NCBI RefSeq assembly: GCF_900116365.1
Contig: NZ_FPAG01000006.1
Coordinates: 124,001 to 188,000, forward strand
Source of the DNA: Zhouia amylolytica
GTDB taxonomy: Bacteria > Bacteroidota > Bacteroidia > Flavobacteriales > Flavobacteriaceae
Direction: 5' to 3'
Length of the DNA: 64,000 bases
This document shows positions 51,501-60,270 of this stretch, piece by piece (position 1 is the stretch's first letter; every line of letters begins with the position of its first letter). Below the pieces are notes generated by a model. That model worked only from the letters and a program-made list of their open reading frames with translations. It did no database searches and had not been told where the DNA came from. A program made the translations under genes and the position numbers.

Positions 51501-54500
51501 AGATTACTCAGATACCTTCTATTGAGATAAACAGATCCATTAAAATCAAAACCAAACCAATTTAAACTTCTGTAGGTTTTATAAGGAGCTATTCTGTGGT
51601 TGTAACTATTGTTTAAAAATGTTCTGAAAGACTCGTTAGAGAAATAATTACCTTGACTAATACCCGGAATGTAGTAATAATTATTCTCATTAAAGTTAAT
51701 ATTGGTGTTCCAATTATGTTTTTTAAATTCATCTAAAGAGGCATCGTACATTGAAGCTAATAATTCAGCATCATAGTTTTTGTCAGTTCCGGTAATTTTA
51801 AAACTCCATGTTTCTGGTCTATCTGGTGTTAATCTATTTCTAAAGGTTAGTACTTCTATGTTTAAAAGGTTTTCAGATGTTGGCCAAAAAATATTGAATG
51901 CGTTACTAAGGAAACGATTATCCTTAACTACGTAGTATTTGATGTTGATATTATCATTTATGTGGTGGTTAATCGGTATGTTAATAATGTTGTTTCCTTT
52001 GTTTAGAATTACGGTTTTCTCATAGATGGCTTCTTCTTTGTGAAAAGTACTTAAGTTAAGATATGTAGAGTCTAAAGCAGCTCTGAATAAAAGTTGCACA
52101 TATCCGTCTTTTGCATAATCATGGTTTACGATCTCATAATTAATTAGGTCGCTGGCAAATGGTAGTTTTCCTTCTTTATCTTTTAGAGTAAACCTTTTTT
52201 CAAGCGTAATCGAATCACCCTGCTTATTTACTGCTGTAGAGGTAACTACGTAATATCCGAAATTCCAGTCAGGTAAATTATTTAAGTTTATTTCTGAAGT
52301 TCCTTCAGTGTTTAAAGGAGCTTCAAAAACCATTTTGCCTTTCTTCCAGTTTTCTTTTAACTCAGTACTATCATAAGATATATATGGGAATTTTGAAATG
52401 AATTCTTCTTTGGTTAAAGTTTGAATGTCAGGAAGTTCCCAAGTCCTGGTTTTTAAGAATCTTTCCGGATGCTGTAACTTAAATATTTTTAAGGTCCCTT
52501 TGGAAGGTATAACTTCACCATTTAGATTCTTACTTTCTACTTTAATAGACTCTTTAGATGTAACCTTCATATTTTCATTAAAAGATAAATCTAAAGTTAT
52601 GTTATGATATCCCAACCTCATTTGAGTTTGAGTATTTCGTGTTTCACCATTAATATCTATAACATCAACATTAATAACGTATTTAAAAATGGGTTTTTCA
52701 GATATAGTAAATGTACTGTCTGGAGTAGCTATAAAATCTACATTAAAATTTCCACTATTGTTTGTAGTTGTCGAACCATTTTTAATCACCTGGTTTTGAT
52801 AATTATAGTTCCTGTGAAGCCAATTGTATTCGGTCTCTCTTTTTACAGTATAGTTTACCTGAGCATTATTTATACTGCTTCCCAAAAAGGCTTCAGCTTT
52901 TCCTTTAAGTTGAATGCTATCACCTAACTTGAAGCTTTCCGTGATTGGGTGCATAATTACTTCAAATCTTGGACGTTTATATTCTTCTACAGAAAAGCTT
53001 TGTTCGATATAATCAAAATAATCTACATCTTCCCAGAAAGGATCATCATCGCCATCAGGATTAATGTCTTCATCCATCTCTATTGTAAATTCGCCTGTTA
53101 AAATAGGGGAGGGGAGCTTAAATTCTCCACTCACTGAACCATATTCATTTGTTTTTAACCTAAATTCTTTTATTTCGTTATAATTGGTGTCGTATGCAGT
53201 TACCGTTACATAAACATTGGGTACAATCGAGGAAATACCATTCTTTTTTTGAGTTAGAATACCTTTAAAATAAACTGTTTGTCCGGGCCTGTAGATGCTT
53301 CTGTCAAGATATAAATATGGTTTTACGGTCCATTCCTCATCTATATCGTCATCACTACGATTATTATATAAACGATATAATGAGAAGTTGTCTACGAGTG
53401 TGTCTTTTGATGAAAATATATAGGATTTAAGGTTTAAATTTTCTTTTAAAGCCTTTTTAAGCTTGAATTCTCCATTAGAATCTGTTAAACCGATTTTGTA
53501 TATCGTTGAGTCTTTTTTTACCAAAAACTTAATGTTTGGTATAGGTTCTCCGCTTGACCTGTTGATTACTTTAGCTAATAAATTATCATTGTTGTTTCTA
53601 GTTAAAAGAGCCATGTTGGTAATAGAAATAGAACCATATCCTAACACATCTTTAAATTCGTCTAATATATCTTCTGTGCTAGCAACCACTATATAATTTC
53701 CGATATCGAGTTGAGGTAAATCTAATTCAGTAGTATACTCGTAATAGTCATTTTTATTTGGTAGATGATACCTCGTTATTTTTACAGGCTTAGAATTTTT
53801 AATGACTTTTGTAACTATAGAATCCATCCCTAAGTAACTACGATAATATAAACTCTGGTCATACAGAATATCATTAATCCCTACTTTAAAAATTGAAATA
53901 TTGATTTGTTTTAGGTTTTTAAATGCTACCTGAGATAAAATTGACTGATTTGGAAGATTGTTTTTTTCTAGTTTAAAATTGAAAACAGGATTTTCTATTT
54001 TCGATTTTAAAAAACTACAGTAATATGCACCTTCTGATTTTGGGAAATCTTGAATAACCTTTTTACATATCTTCAATGCATCTATACGATTACTATTATT
54101 CTTAGAACTGTTATAGTTTGTAGTAGTGTTATAAAGGTTGTTTGCTATCTGATAATTGATAATACCGGCTGCTTCATGATTACCAAATTCTTCTGCTAAC
54201 ATTTTAAGTCTATTGTTATATAGAAGTTTTTTGTTTTCAATCACACTATTTTGTTGTACAAAATTTAAGCGTTCTAATAGTACATCTACATAAGCAAGTG
54301 TATCTGATTGTTTTAAATGAAAGTTTTCCAGTTTTTGATATAAGATTAATGTATTTCTATTAGAAAATATGCTATCTGAAGTATCGAATGTTTCTTTTGC
54401 AAATTCTTTTGTTGCGCCTAACGCTACAGGGTTATTTATTATAAAACTTAATTTAGGGCGATTGAGATAATACTTTTCAGAACTATAAAAGTCAATGGCT

Positions 54501-55081
54501 CTGTGTGAAAGAAAATCAAATAAAGTTGGACGATATTTTTGAGACATATCGCTTTTAGTTAGGATGAGTTCAAATTCTGTCAGTGAAAGCTGTTTTAACT
54601 TTTCTTCTTCGGCTAACGATTTTCTATAATGTTTTTCAATTTCAGAAGTCAAAGTTTGGAGATCCCAGGTTTTGTAATCATCTGAATTGTTTGTTGAATC
54701 GGTTTGAGTCCGTCTCCCGATTTTATATCGATTTTTAGCAGCATATTGATCTAACATTTCTGCATACATAGACTCAAGAATTGCAGTAGTCGGAAATTTT
54801 GAATTTTGGATGAGTTGAGAAATATCGCGAATAATCTCATCTTGTGAATCTTCTTTTAGATGGTTTATAAATTTAGAATGATAAAAGAAGCATTTAATTA
54901 TTTCTGTAGTCTCTCCTTTTCTTGTAGCCTTTTTATAGATTTTGTCAACAATTCCTAGGGCACTTTTGGGTCTTTCCTGTAATTCGTAATTTTCTACTTT
55001 GTTCCAATGTTTTTCATATTTTTGGGCGGATGCGAATTGTTGTATTAGGATAATAATAAGCAGGAGTATAACTTTTTTCAT
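48506..55081 (-). CDS. Alpha-2-macroglobulin-like protein with inserted SusC-type regulatory and plug domains
   Basis: A 2191-residue exported protein (signal peptide MKKVILLLIIILIQQFASAQ). A long helical N-terminus (to about 330) precedes macroglobulin domains; the MG2 motif LDRSIYRPGQTVYFKG is near 590. At about 1213-1300 lies a carboxypeptidase-regulatory-like domain (GVVTDSNGDPLPGVNVLIKG), then a TonB plug of SusC/RagA type at about 1300-1400 (ALGIQRE, RIRGNSSIQNGNKLLYVIDG, DATALYGSKGVNGVIVITTKKG). No beta-barrel follows. The A2M domain begins near 1405, and the thioester motif C1647-A-E-Q1650 lies in YPYDCAEQTFSK. Thioester macroglobulins trap proteases; here the extra plug may tie the trap to the TonB or outer-membrane system. 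No pbpC neighbour is present. Confidence 0.9.
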   Translation of the reverse strand: MKKVILLLIIILIQQFASAQKYEKHWNKVENYELQERPKSALGIVDKIYKKATRKGETTEIIKCFFYHSKFINHLKEDSQDEIIRDISQLIQNSKFPTTAILESMYAEMLDQYAAKNRYKIGRRTQTDSTNNSDDYKTWDLQTLTSEIEKHYRKSLAEEEKLKQLSLTEFELILTKSDMSQKYRPTLFDFLSHRAIDFYSSEKYYLNRPKLSFIINNPVALGATKEFAKETFDTSDSIFSNRNTLILYQKLENFHLKQSDTLAYVDVLLERLNFVQQNSVIENKKLLYNNRLKMLAEEFGNHEAAGIINYQIANNLYNTTTNYNSSKNNSNRIDALKICKKVIQDFPKSEGAYYCSFLKSKIENPVFNFKLEKNNLPNQSILSQVAFKNLKQINISIFKVGINDILYDQSLYYRSYLGMDSIVTKVIKNSKPVKITRYHLPNKNDYYEYTTELDLPQLDIGNYIVVASTEDILDEFKDVLGYGSISITNMALLTRNNNDNLLAKVINRSSGEPIPNIKFLVKKDSTIYKIGLTDSNGEFKLKKALKENLNLKSYIFSSKDTLVDNFSLYRLYNNRSDDDIDEEWTVKPYLYLDRSIYRPGQTVYFKGILTQKKNGISSIVPNVYVTVTAYDTNYNEIKEFRLKTNEYGSVSGEFKLPSPILTGEFTIEMDEDINPDGDDDPFWEDVDYFDYIEQSFSVEEYKRPRFEVIMHPITESFKLGDSIQLKGKAEAFLGSSINNAQVNYTVKRETEYNWLHRNYNYQNQVIKNGSTTTNNSGNFNVDFIATPDSTFTISEKPIFKYVINVDVIDINGETRNTQTQMRLGYHNITLDLSFNENMKVTSKESIKVESKNLNGEVIPSKGTLKIFKLQHPERFLKTRTWELPDIQTLTKEEFISKFPYISYDSTELKENWKKGKMVFEAPLNTEGTSEINLNNLPDWNFGYYVVTSTAVNKQGDSITLEKRFTLKDKEGKLPFASDLINYEIVNHDYAKDGYVQLLFRAALDSTYLNLSTFHKEEAIYEKTVILNKGNNIINIPINHHINDNINIKYYVVKDNRFLSNAFNIFWPTSENLLNIEVLTFRNRLTPDRPETWSFKITGTDKNYDAELLASMYDASLDEFKKHNWNTNINFNENNYYYIPGISQGNYFSNESFRTFLNNSYNHRIAPYKTYRSLNWFGFDFNGSVYLNRRYLSNLAKEKTLRNSEKNSVGAKVKGGAIKGVVTDSNGDPLPGVNVLIKGTSKGTTTDFDGYFTIETEKNDVLVFSFVGMVSTEAIVTGNNVNVSMTEDAQNLEEVVITALGIQREMNLTGSVMSYQVVQDKLQGQVAGVEVQQLNGSENTFRIRGNSSIQNGNKLLYVIDGVLQNEIDLTMNPSDIVDITVIKGRDATALYGSKGVNGVIVITTKKGLEASLAVEPRDNLKETAFFLPHLTTDKNGVVSFNFNSPQALTKWKLMLLAHNKELAVGTLEKTAITQKDLMVIPNPPRFLREGDTITLSAKITNLTNQTLSGISVLQLFDAVNSKPVDVAFENTSPNKTFNTTSKGSTNVSWKLAIPEGIQALQYKIIAKSGNFSDGEENILPVLTNRALVTESKPIWVKPKSKQTVVMEGLKENQSSTLQNHLYSLEYTSNPAWYAIKSLPYLIQYPYDCAEQTFSKFYANSIASHILNSNPKINGVFDSWKKSKTVNSPLETNEELKSILIAETPWLKDVQSESEQKKRLGELFDIAKLAEQELFTLNRLDDLQLKSGAFPWFSGGKANNYITRHIVAGFGHLKQLHVEPEYQYRINALVEKAIKYLDKDLVNNFKKLKKYNKEESKIHLYSGIAHYLYLRSFYLTEHPFNYETKKIVDFYIEKSKKDWKSQNLYTKGMIALYMHRMKFNQVADNIMTSLQESAVQSDENGMYWKENKASWYWYQSPIETQALLIEAFSEIKSDSKIVDELKLWLLKNKRTNSWDSTKATTEATYALLMQGSDWLSVSDNTIITVGSEKIKTKKMDMVKKEAGSGYFKLNWKVDEITSDMAEVTIANKSDMTGYGGVYWEYFEDLDKIKTTEGTPLSIKKELYLNTNTDSGKQLVHINNSTNLNVGDLITVRIEITSEFDMEYIHLKDMRAASLEPIDVLSEYKWQDGLGYFQSTKDTATHFFFDNLPKGTYIFEYNLRVNNSGDFSNGISTLQSMYAPEFSGHTKGIRLKIQ

Positions 55082-55237
55082 TCGAGTGTTTTTAAAGAAG
55101 GTGGACTATTCTTTGTACGATATAGTTACTTTTCAGTTAAGTTAATTCTTTAAATTGATTACTGCAAAAAATATTTTCCCTTCAGGAAAAGGACATCCAT
55201 ATTACATGTAGTATATTTACGCTCGCAAAAAAATGAT

Positions 55238-56596
55238 ATGCACATACACTTTATAGCAATTGGAGGAAGCGCCATGCATAATCTTGCTTTGGCTTTACTT
55301 GAAAAAGGTTATACCATAACCGGTAGTGACGATGTTATTTTTGAACCTTCGAAGTCTCGATTGGAAGCAAAAGGACTGTGTCCGGAAACTTTTGGTTGGT
55401 ATCCTGAAAAAATAACCTCCGATTTAGATGCTGTAATTTTAGGTATGCATGCAAAGGAAGATAATCCTGAGTTGTTAAAAGCTCAGGAATTAGGAGTTAA
55501 AATATACTCTTATCCGGAATTTTTATACGAACAATCAAAAGAGAAAACAAGGGTAGTTATAGGAGGTAGCCATGGGAAAACGACCATAACCTCTATGATT
55601 CTTCATGTATTAAATTACCACGATATTGAAGTAGATTACATGGTGGGGGCACAATTAGAAGGATTTGATAATATGGTGCACCTTACGCATGATAATGAAT
55701 TTATAGTTCTCGAGGGAGATGAATACTTATCTTCACCTATAGACAGAAGACCTAAATTTCATCTATATAAACCCAATATTGCATTGTTAAGTGGTATCGC
55801 ATGGGATCATATAAATGTTTTTCCTACCTATGAAGGTTATGTCGAACAGTTCAAAATATTTGTAGACAGTATTGTAAGTGGAGGTAGTATTAACTACAAT
55901 GAAGAAGATGAGGAAGTGAAAAGGGTAGTAGAAGCTTCGGAAAATCAAATCCGAAAAATACCTTACGGAACCCCTGAATATTTTGTAGAAGGGGAGGAAA
56001 CTTATCTGGAAACGCCTGAAGGTCCAATGCCATTAGAAATATTTGGGGAACATAACCTCAATAACTTGATGGGTGCAAAGTGGATTTGCCAGCATATGGG
56101 AGTAGATGAAGATGACTTTTATGAAGCGATAGTTACTTTTAAAGGTGCTGCTAAGCGATTGGAAAAAATAGCAGAATCTGCTACTTCAGTAGCTTATAAA
56201 GACTTTGCTCACTCTCCGAGTAAAGTGGCCGCAACCACCAAGGCTGTAAAAGAACAATATCCAAATAGAAAATTAATTGCCTGTGCTGAATTTCATACTT
56301 ATAGCAGTTTGAATTCGGATTTCCTGAATGAATATAAAGGAGCTTTGGATGCAGCAGATGAAGCTGTAGTTTTTTATTCTCCGGATGCGGTTAAAATAAA
56401 GGGATTAACTGAAATTTCTGAAGCGCAAATTTCAGATGCGCTACAAAGAGATGATTTAAAAATATTCACTAACCCGGATGATTTTAAATCGTATTTGTTT
56501 TCCTTAGAATTAGATAATACTACGTTGCTTTTAATGAGTAGTGGGAATTATGGCGGACTTAATTTCGACGAGGTCAAAGATCTGATAAAAAGCTGA
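55238..56596 (+). CDS. mpl: UDP-N-acetylmuramate:L-alanyl-gamma-D-glutamyl-meso-diaminopimelate ligase
   Basis: The 452-residue protein has the Mur-ligase layout: an N-terminal Rossmann domain opening HFIAIGGSAMHNLALALLEK, the ATP site GGSHGKTTITSM near residues 107-118, and a C-terminal domain ending SSGNYGGL. The length and the GGSAMHNLA start fit Mpl rather than MurC, whose start is normally GIGGIGMSG. Mpl ligates recycled tripeptide to UDP-MurNAc in the cytosol. It ends 4 bp before a convergent lipoprotein gene. Confidence 0.9.
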   Translation: MHIHFIAIGGSAMHNLALALLEKGYTITGSDDVIFEPSKSRLEAKGLCPETFGWYPEKITSDLDAVILGMHAKEDNPELLKAQELGVKIYSYPEFLYEQSKEKTRVVIGGSHGKTTITSMILHVLNYHDIEVDYMVGAQLEGFDNMVHLTHDNEFIVLEGDEYLSSPIDRRPKFHLYKPNIALLSGIAWDHINVFPTYEGYVEQFKIFVDSIVSGGSINYNEEDEEVKRVVEASENQIRKIPYGTPEYFVEGEETYLETPEGPMPLEIFGEHNLNNLMGAKWICQHMGVDEDDFYEAIVTFKGAAKRLEKIAESATSVAYKDFAHSPSKVAATTKAVKEQYPNRKLIACAEFHTYSSLNSDFLNEYKGALDAADEAVVFYSPDAVKIKGLTEISEAQISDALQRDDLKIFTNPDDFKSYLFSLELDNTTLLLMSSGNYGGLNFDEVKDLIKS

Positions 56597-56600
56597 TAAT

Positions 56601-57038
56601 TTAGTCAGACCAAATGCTTGTATCTTCAAATGGATCCCCAGCTAAAATTATGGCCAGGGCAAATGCAGATACTGGGATAGCTATGGTTAACACAGTAGAT
56701 AGCGATTTGTTTTTTCTGCGAATCTCGTAAATATCTTTCTCCGGCAGGTGTATTTTTATGAAGTGGTCATAATAGGGGGTGTTTACCAGTTGAGATAAAC
56801 GCTTGGCTTCTCGTGAATTTTTCTTCGTAATACCGAATAAACTATCTTTTTCGATGACGAGTCTCTTAAATCGAAATCGTTCAAGGTTATCGTTTAGCAC
56901 CAATACTTTGTCTCCTGAGGTTACCGCTTCATCGATACTTGAACTTTGCGATCTGTAAATGCTGCAGCTTTGAAGTAACATTATCGAACTTATAACGAGA
57001 CAGAAAGATTTGATATGCATTCCGATAACTTTCATCAT
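56601..57038 (-). CDS. Small lipoprotein with a C-terminal membrane helix
   Basis: The longest frame starts at 57038; a second ATG at 57018-57020 gives a better lipoprotein signal (LVISSIMLLQSC). The mature part has a compact domain (SGDKVLVLNDNLERFRFKRL and KDSLFGITKKNS) then a hydrophobic stretch near residues 115-135 (VLTIAIPVSAFALAIILAG). I do not recognise a named family. It is probably anchored to the outer or inner membrane. Convergent with mpl. Confidence 0.6.
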   Translation of the reverse strand: MMKVIGMHIKSFCLVISSIMLLQSCSIYRSQSSSIDEAVTSGDKVLVLNDNLERFRFKRLVIEKDSLFGITKKNSREAKRLSQLVNTPYYDHFIKIHLPEKDIYEIRRKNKSLSTVLTIAIPVSAFALAIILAGDPFEDTSIWSD

Positions 57039-57125
57039 TAAAACAATTAAAGAGAAAGCATAATTAGGTAGGTCAGGATTGATTGAAAGTCTTAATAATC
57101 CATTAATTTACAAAATATTAAGGTC

Positions 57126-57749
57126 TTAACCTTTAAAATTCTCTAAAATGGATTTTATAAACGATGAGCTATCATTTTTTATATTTTCAATAAGGGCTTC
57201 CGTGGCTTTGTTTTGTTCCAGTGTTGATTTGTTTTGTGAAAGTTTAAATTTTCCTTCCCAGCTTGTTATTTCAATTTCAAAACCAACGATATAGTCAAGT
57301 AAACTACTCATTTTCTCATGGTCTTCGGGTAATACGTAGTTCGAACTGAACGCTTCCAATTGCTCCGTCATCTTTATTAAAGATGCCTTCAGAGCATGTT
57401 TATCCTCAATCAGTTTTAGTTTCCCTTCCACATGAACTTTTATATAATTCCAGGTAGGTAATTGATCATTTTCAAAAAGCGAAGGAGAAATGTAGGAATC
57501 CGGCCCATGGAATATAGCCGTTACCTTAGCATTATTTTTAAGGGTGCTCAATTGGGGATTGTAGATATCAATGTGACCTATTAGTTTTCCAAAAGGAAGA
57601 TTTGGTGTTTTGTAATGTATTAGTGGGATATGTGAGGTAAATACGTTATGGTCTTGTACCGTGATTAAAGTTGCCAGGGGCTTTTGGACAATGACTTTTA
57701 AAATATTATTAAAATTCGTTTCTTGAAATTCTTTCGGTGGATATTTCAT
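57126..57749 (-). CDS. FMN-binding protein of the PaiB/Pro-regulator family
   Basis: The 207-residue protein matches the PaiB-like FMN-binding negative transcriptional regulator family. It starts MKYPPKEFQETNFNNILKVI, has ATLITVQDHNVFTSHIPLIH in a split-barrel, and keeps GHIDIYNPQLSTLK and FHGPDSYISPSLFE. The C-terminal helix with LDYIVGFEIEITSWEGKFKL (ending in KLSQNKS) is also characteristic. The DNA-binding role reported for PaiB is not certain for these proteins. It lies 14 bp downstream of the DUF1569 gene and is likely co-transcribed. Confidence 0.88.
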   Translation of the reverse strand: MKYPPKEFQETNFNNILKVIVQKPLATLITVQDHNVFTSHIPLIHYKTPNLPFGKLIGHIDIYNPQLSTLKNNAKVTAIFHGPDSYISPSLFENDQLPTWNYIKVHVEGKLKLIEDKHALKASLIKMTEQLEAFSSNYVLPEDHEKMSSLLDYIVGFEIEITSWEGKFKLSQNKSTLEQNKATEALIENIKNDSSSFIKSILENFKG

Positions 57750-57763
57750 ATGTGCCCTAATGA

Positions 57764-58213
57764 TTAAACACCAAATTGTCTTAGATGGTGGTCTAGATGT
57801 TTGTATTGCATTTTACCCCATTGTTCGGAAGTAAATTTTCCAAAGATAGGGTGAATTGGCCATTCGTGCTCAGCTCCTTTTTTATGAAAATCTTCGATGA
57901 GATTTTCAAGTGCGTTTTTCTCTTTATCTAAATTCCGTTCATTTTTTACAAGGAACTCTTTGGCTGTTGGAATACCATGACCCCATTTTTTATCGTCGTA
58001 TAATTTATACCTGAAAATTCTGGCAACACTTCTAACGACGACGTTAGGTCTTTTCAAAGTTAACTCACTTAATGCAAGTCTCAGAGGTCCCTGGCAATGA
58101 GCAAGCATTTGACCGGCATTCATTTTGCCCCATTTAGGGGATGAAGTTTGGTCTATTAAGTTTAATCTGTTTTTTATTTCTATCAAAGAAACGGGATCAA
58201 AAAGAGATTTCAT
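57764..58213 (-). CDS. DUF1569 (DinB-superfamily-like) protein
   Basis: The 149-residue cytosolic protein has the DUF1569 pattern. A helix starts SLIEIKNRLNLIDQTSSPKWGKM, then NAGQMLAHCQGPLRLALSE (H in AHCQ), and EHEWPIHPIFGKFTSEQWGKM followed by KHLDHHLRQFGV. The spread histidines, including DHHLRQF, resemble the metal site of DinB-like four-helix bundles. Function unknown. Its end is 14 bp before the PaiB-like gene. Confidence 0.8.
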   Translation of the reverse strand: MKSLFDPVSLIEIKNRLNLIDQTSSPKWGKMNAGQMLAHCQGPLRLALSELTLKRPNVVVRSVARIFRYKLYDDKKWGHGIPTAKEFLVKNERNLDKEKNALENLIEDFHKKGAEHEWPIHPIFGKFTSEQWGKMQYKHLDHHLRQFGV

Positions 58214-58273
58214 GTTGTAGTTGCTTTACCACTGAAAAATACAACTTTATTTTTAGTTTACTATATTTATTAA

Positions 58274-58972
58274 ATGAAAGAAAATTCAACATATTTTTCA
58301 ATAAAAAACTGGAGTGAAGATGACAGGCCACGAGAAAAATTATTATATAAGGGTCGTTCTTCGTTATCAGATGCAGAGCTCATAGCAATTTTAATTGGTA
58401 GTGGGAGTAGAGATGAAAGCGCGGTAAGTTTGTCTAAGAGAATATTAGCATCTACCGAAAATAACCTAAATGAACTAGGAAAACTATCTCTTAAAAAGCT
58501 TATGGATTTCAAGGGTATAGGAGCTGCCAAAGCAATAACCATAGCTGCGGCCCTCGAACTTGGAAGACGTCGGCGTACCGGAGAATCTTTAGAAAAGAAA
58601 AGAATAACCAATAGTCGAACTGTTTTTGAACTCATGCAACCAATTATCGGGGAATTGCCTCACGAAGAATTTTGGATTCTTTATCTCAATAATTCGAATA
58701 AGGTTGTTTATAAACTTCAACTGAGTAAAGGAGGGATAACGGGAACCCTGGTAGATGTGCGACTTGTCCTCAAACATGCGCTTGAAATAGGAGCCACATG
58801 TATTATTTTAGTGCATAATCATCCATCAGGAACTCTAAGGCCAAGCGAAGCTGACAAACAAATTACCATGAAGTTAAAAGTTGCAGCAAATTGTTTAGAT
58901 ATAAAAGTTTTAGATCATCTTATTGTCACTGAAAAAATGTATTTTAGTTTTGCTGACGAAGGAATGTTATAG
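58274..58972 (+). CDS. radC: RadC/JAB-domain DNA-repair-related protein
   Basis: The 232-residue protein has an N-terminal helix-hairpin-helix region (DFKGIGAAKAITIAAALELG, about residues 78-97) and a C-terminal JAB/MPN domain. The metal motif is H181-N-H183-PSG...D194 (LVHNHPSGTLRPSEADKQIT). RadC was named from repair phenotypes in E. coli that were later questioned, so its role is unclear. Its stop codon touches the next ATG directly. It heads a six-gene plus-strand run. Confidence 0.95.
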   Translation: MKENSTYFSIKNWSEDDRPREKLLYKGRSSLSDAELIAILIGSGSRDESAVSLSKRILASTENNLNELGKLSLKKLMDFKGIGAAKAITIAAALELGRRRRTGESLEKKRITNSRTVFELMQPIIGELPHEEFWILYLNNSNKVVYKLQLSKGGITGTLVDVRLVLKHALEIGATCIILVHNHPSGTLRPSEADKQITMKLKVAANCLDIKVLDHLIVTEKMYFSFADEGML

Positions 58973-60265
58973 ATGATACTTGTATACACAGAAAAAAATA
59001 CGCCGAGATTAAATTATATCTTAAAACACATTTTTACTAAAATGCTGTTGGTAGACGTTCGGACTACCAATGACCCTGAAGAATTTATTGCTTTTATAGG
59101 TCCTAAAATAAATTATAGTAAGGGTCAGTTGAATGGCGAGTTTTTTATTCGAGCTCACGATCTTTTATTTGAGCAGGGAATATCAGATGTTGAGGTAGTT
59201 GTTCAGGAATGGGATGATGTACCATGCTTTTTTTCTACTTCGGAGCGGAGTCATGTTCCGTTTGATGTTTTTGCTGCGAGCTTTTACCTTTTAAGCAGGT
59301 ATGAAGAATACCTTCCTCATGTTAAAGATCAGCATGGAAGGTATCCTGCGGAAGAAAGCTTAGCTTATAAACATAAATTCTTAGAATTACCGGTTGTTGA
59401 TATTTGGGTTGATAAACTTAAATTATTTTTAGAAGCCCATTATCCATCTTTTCAATTTAAAGAAAGAATATACCAGGCCTTCCCTATAGTAGATGTTCCC
59501 GTTTTATATAATTACAGGAAAAAAGGAATTATCAGAACCATTGCATCAACCTTGTTAGATTTGGCATATTTTAACCTTAAGGATGTTTTTGAACGTTTTC
59601 AGGTTTTATTAGGGGTAAAGAAAGATCCATTTGATAATTTTGATGCTTTGATACAGCTTCATAAGAAAAATAATATTCATGCAATATATTTTTTTCTGAT
59701 GGGAGACTATTCAACCTATGATAAAAATATCTCAATTAATAATCCTAGTTTCAGAAGGTTGGTGAAATCTGTGGCAGACTACAGTATTGTTTCTTTGATG
59801 GCTTCATATGAGGCTTTTGATAATGTTGAAATGTTGAAAATGGAGCGTAAAAGACTGATCAACTTTATTAACCGACCAGTGAAAAGAGTTCGGTGGAGAT
59901 TTAACCGACTCAATATACCGGAAAGCTACAGGATGATGACCAACGCCGAATTCAATGAGGATTATACGATGGGATATTCTGGGTATCCTGGTTTTAGAGC
60001 AGGGACCTGTTCCCCGTTTAATTTTTATGACATAAGTTTTGAGGAGCAACTTCCCGTAAAAGTACTGCCATTTTGTGCTTCACATGTATTGATGCAAAAT
60101 GCAGCTAATTTTCAACATGTTAAACGGAAGTTGTTAGCTTTAGAGGATTCCGTTCGGAGTGTAAATGGAACCTTTACAGTCGTTTTTTCAAATGAAGTAT
60201 TGAACCCTCAAACAAGGAATGAACTGTGGAAACTTTATGCAGAAATGTTTTCAAATAAAAATTAA
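58973..60265 (+). CDS. Polysaccharide-deacetylase-like protein, apparently lacking metal-binding residues
   Basis: The ATG directly follows the radC stop with no spacer. The 430-residue protein has an N-terminal domain (about residues 1-130) typical of the DUF7033 plus deacetylase proteins of Bacteroidota. The C-terminal half has the deacetylase-like landmarks YFFLMGDYSTYD, DYTMGYSGYPGFRAGTCSPF and FYDISFEEQLPV. Where I expect the metal histidines (HPSY-type and SRQHF-type segments in relatives), the sequence reads VSLMASYEAF and RVRWRFNRL. The enzyme is therefore likely inactive or altered. It probably works on surface glycan in the cytosol or inner membrane region. Confidence 0.75.
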   Translation: MILVYTEKNTPRLNYILKHIFTKMLLVDVRTTNDPEEFIAFIGPKINYSKGQLNGEFFIRAHDLLFEQGISDVEVVVQEWDDVPCFFSTSERSHVPFDVFAASFYLLSRYEEYLPHVKDQHGRYPAEESLAYKHKFLELPVVDIWVDKLKLFLEAHYPSFQFKERIYQAFPIVDVPVLYNYRKKGIIRTIASTLLDLAYFNLKDVFERFQVLLGVKKDPFDNFDALIQLHKKNNIHAIYFFLMGDYSTYDKNISINNPSFRRLVKSVADYSIVSLMASYEAFDNVEMLKMERKRLINFINRPVKRVRWRFNRLNIPESYRMMTNAEFNEDYTMGYSGYPGFRAGTCSPFNFYDISFEEQLPVKVLPFCASHVLMQNAANFQHVKRKLLALEDSVRSVNGTFTVVFSNEVLNPQTRNELWKLYAEMFSNKN

Positions 60266-60270
60266 GACGA

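Noticed and set aside
48506-55081. Calling the large gene a TonB-dependent receptor
   Set aside because: The plug-like section is short and no beta-barrel follows; the thioester motif and macroglobulin domains define the protein.
58270-58635. 121-codon minus-strand ORF over the start of radC
   Set aside because: It overlaps the conserved radC frame and shows only serine- and leucine-rich shadow sequence.
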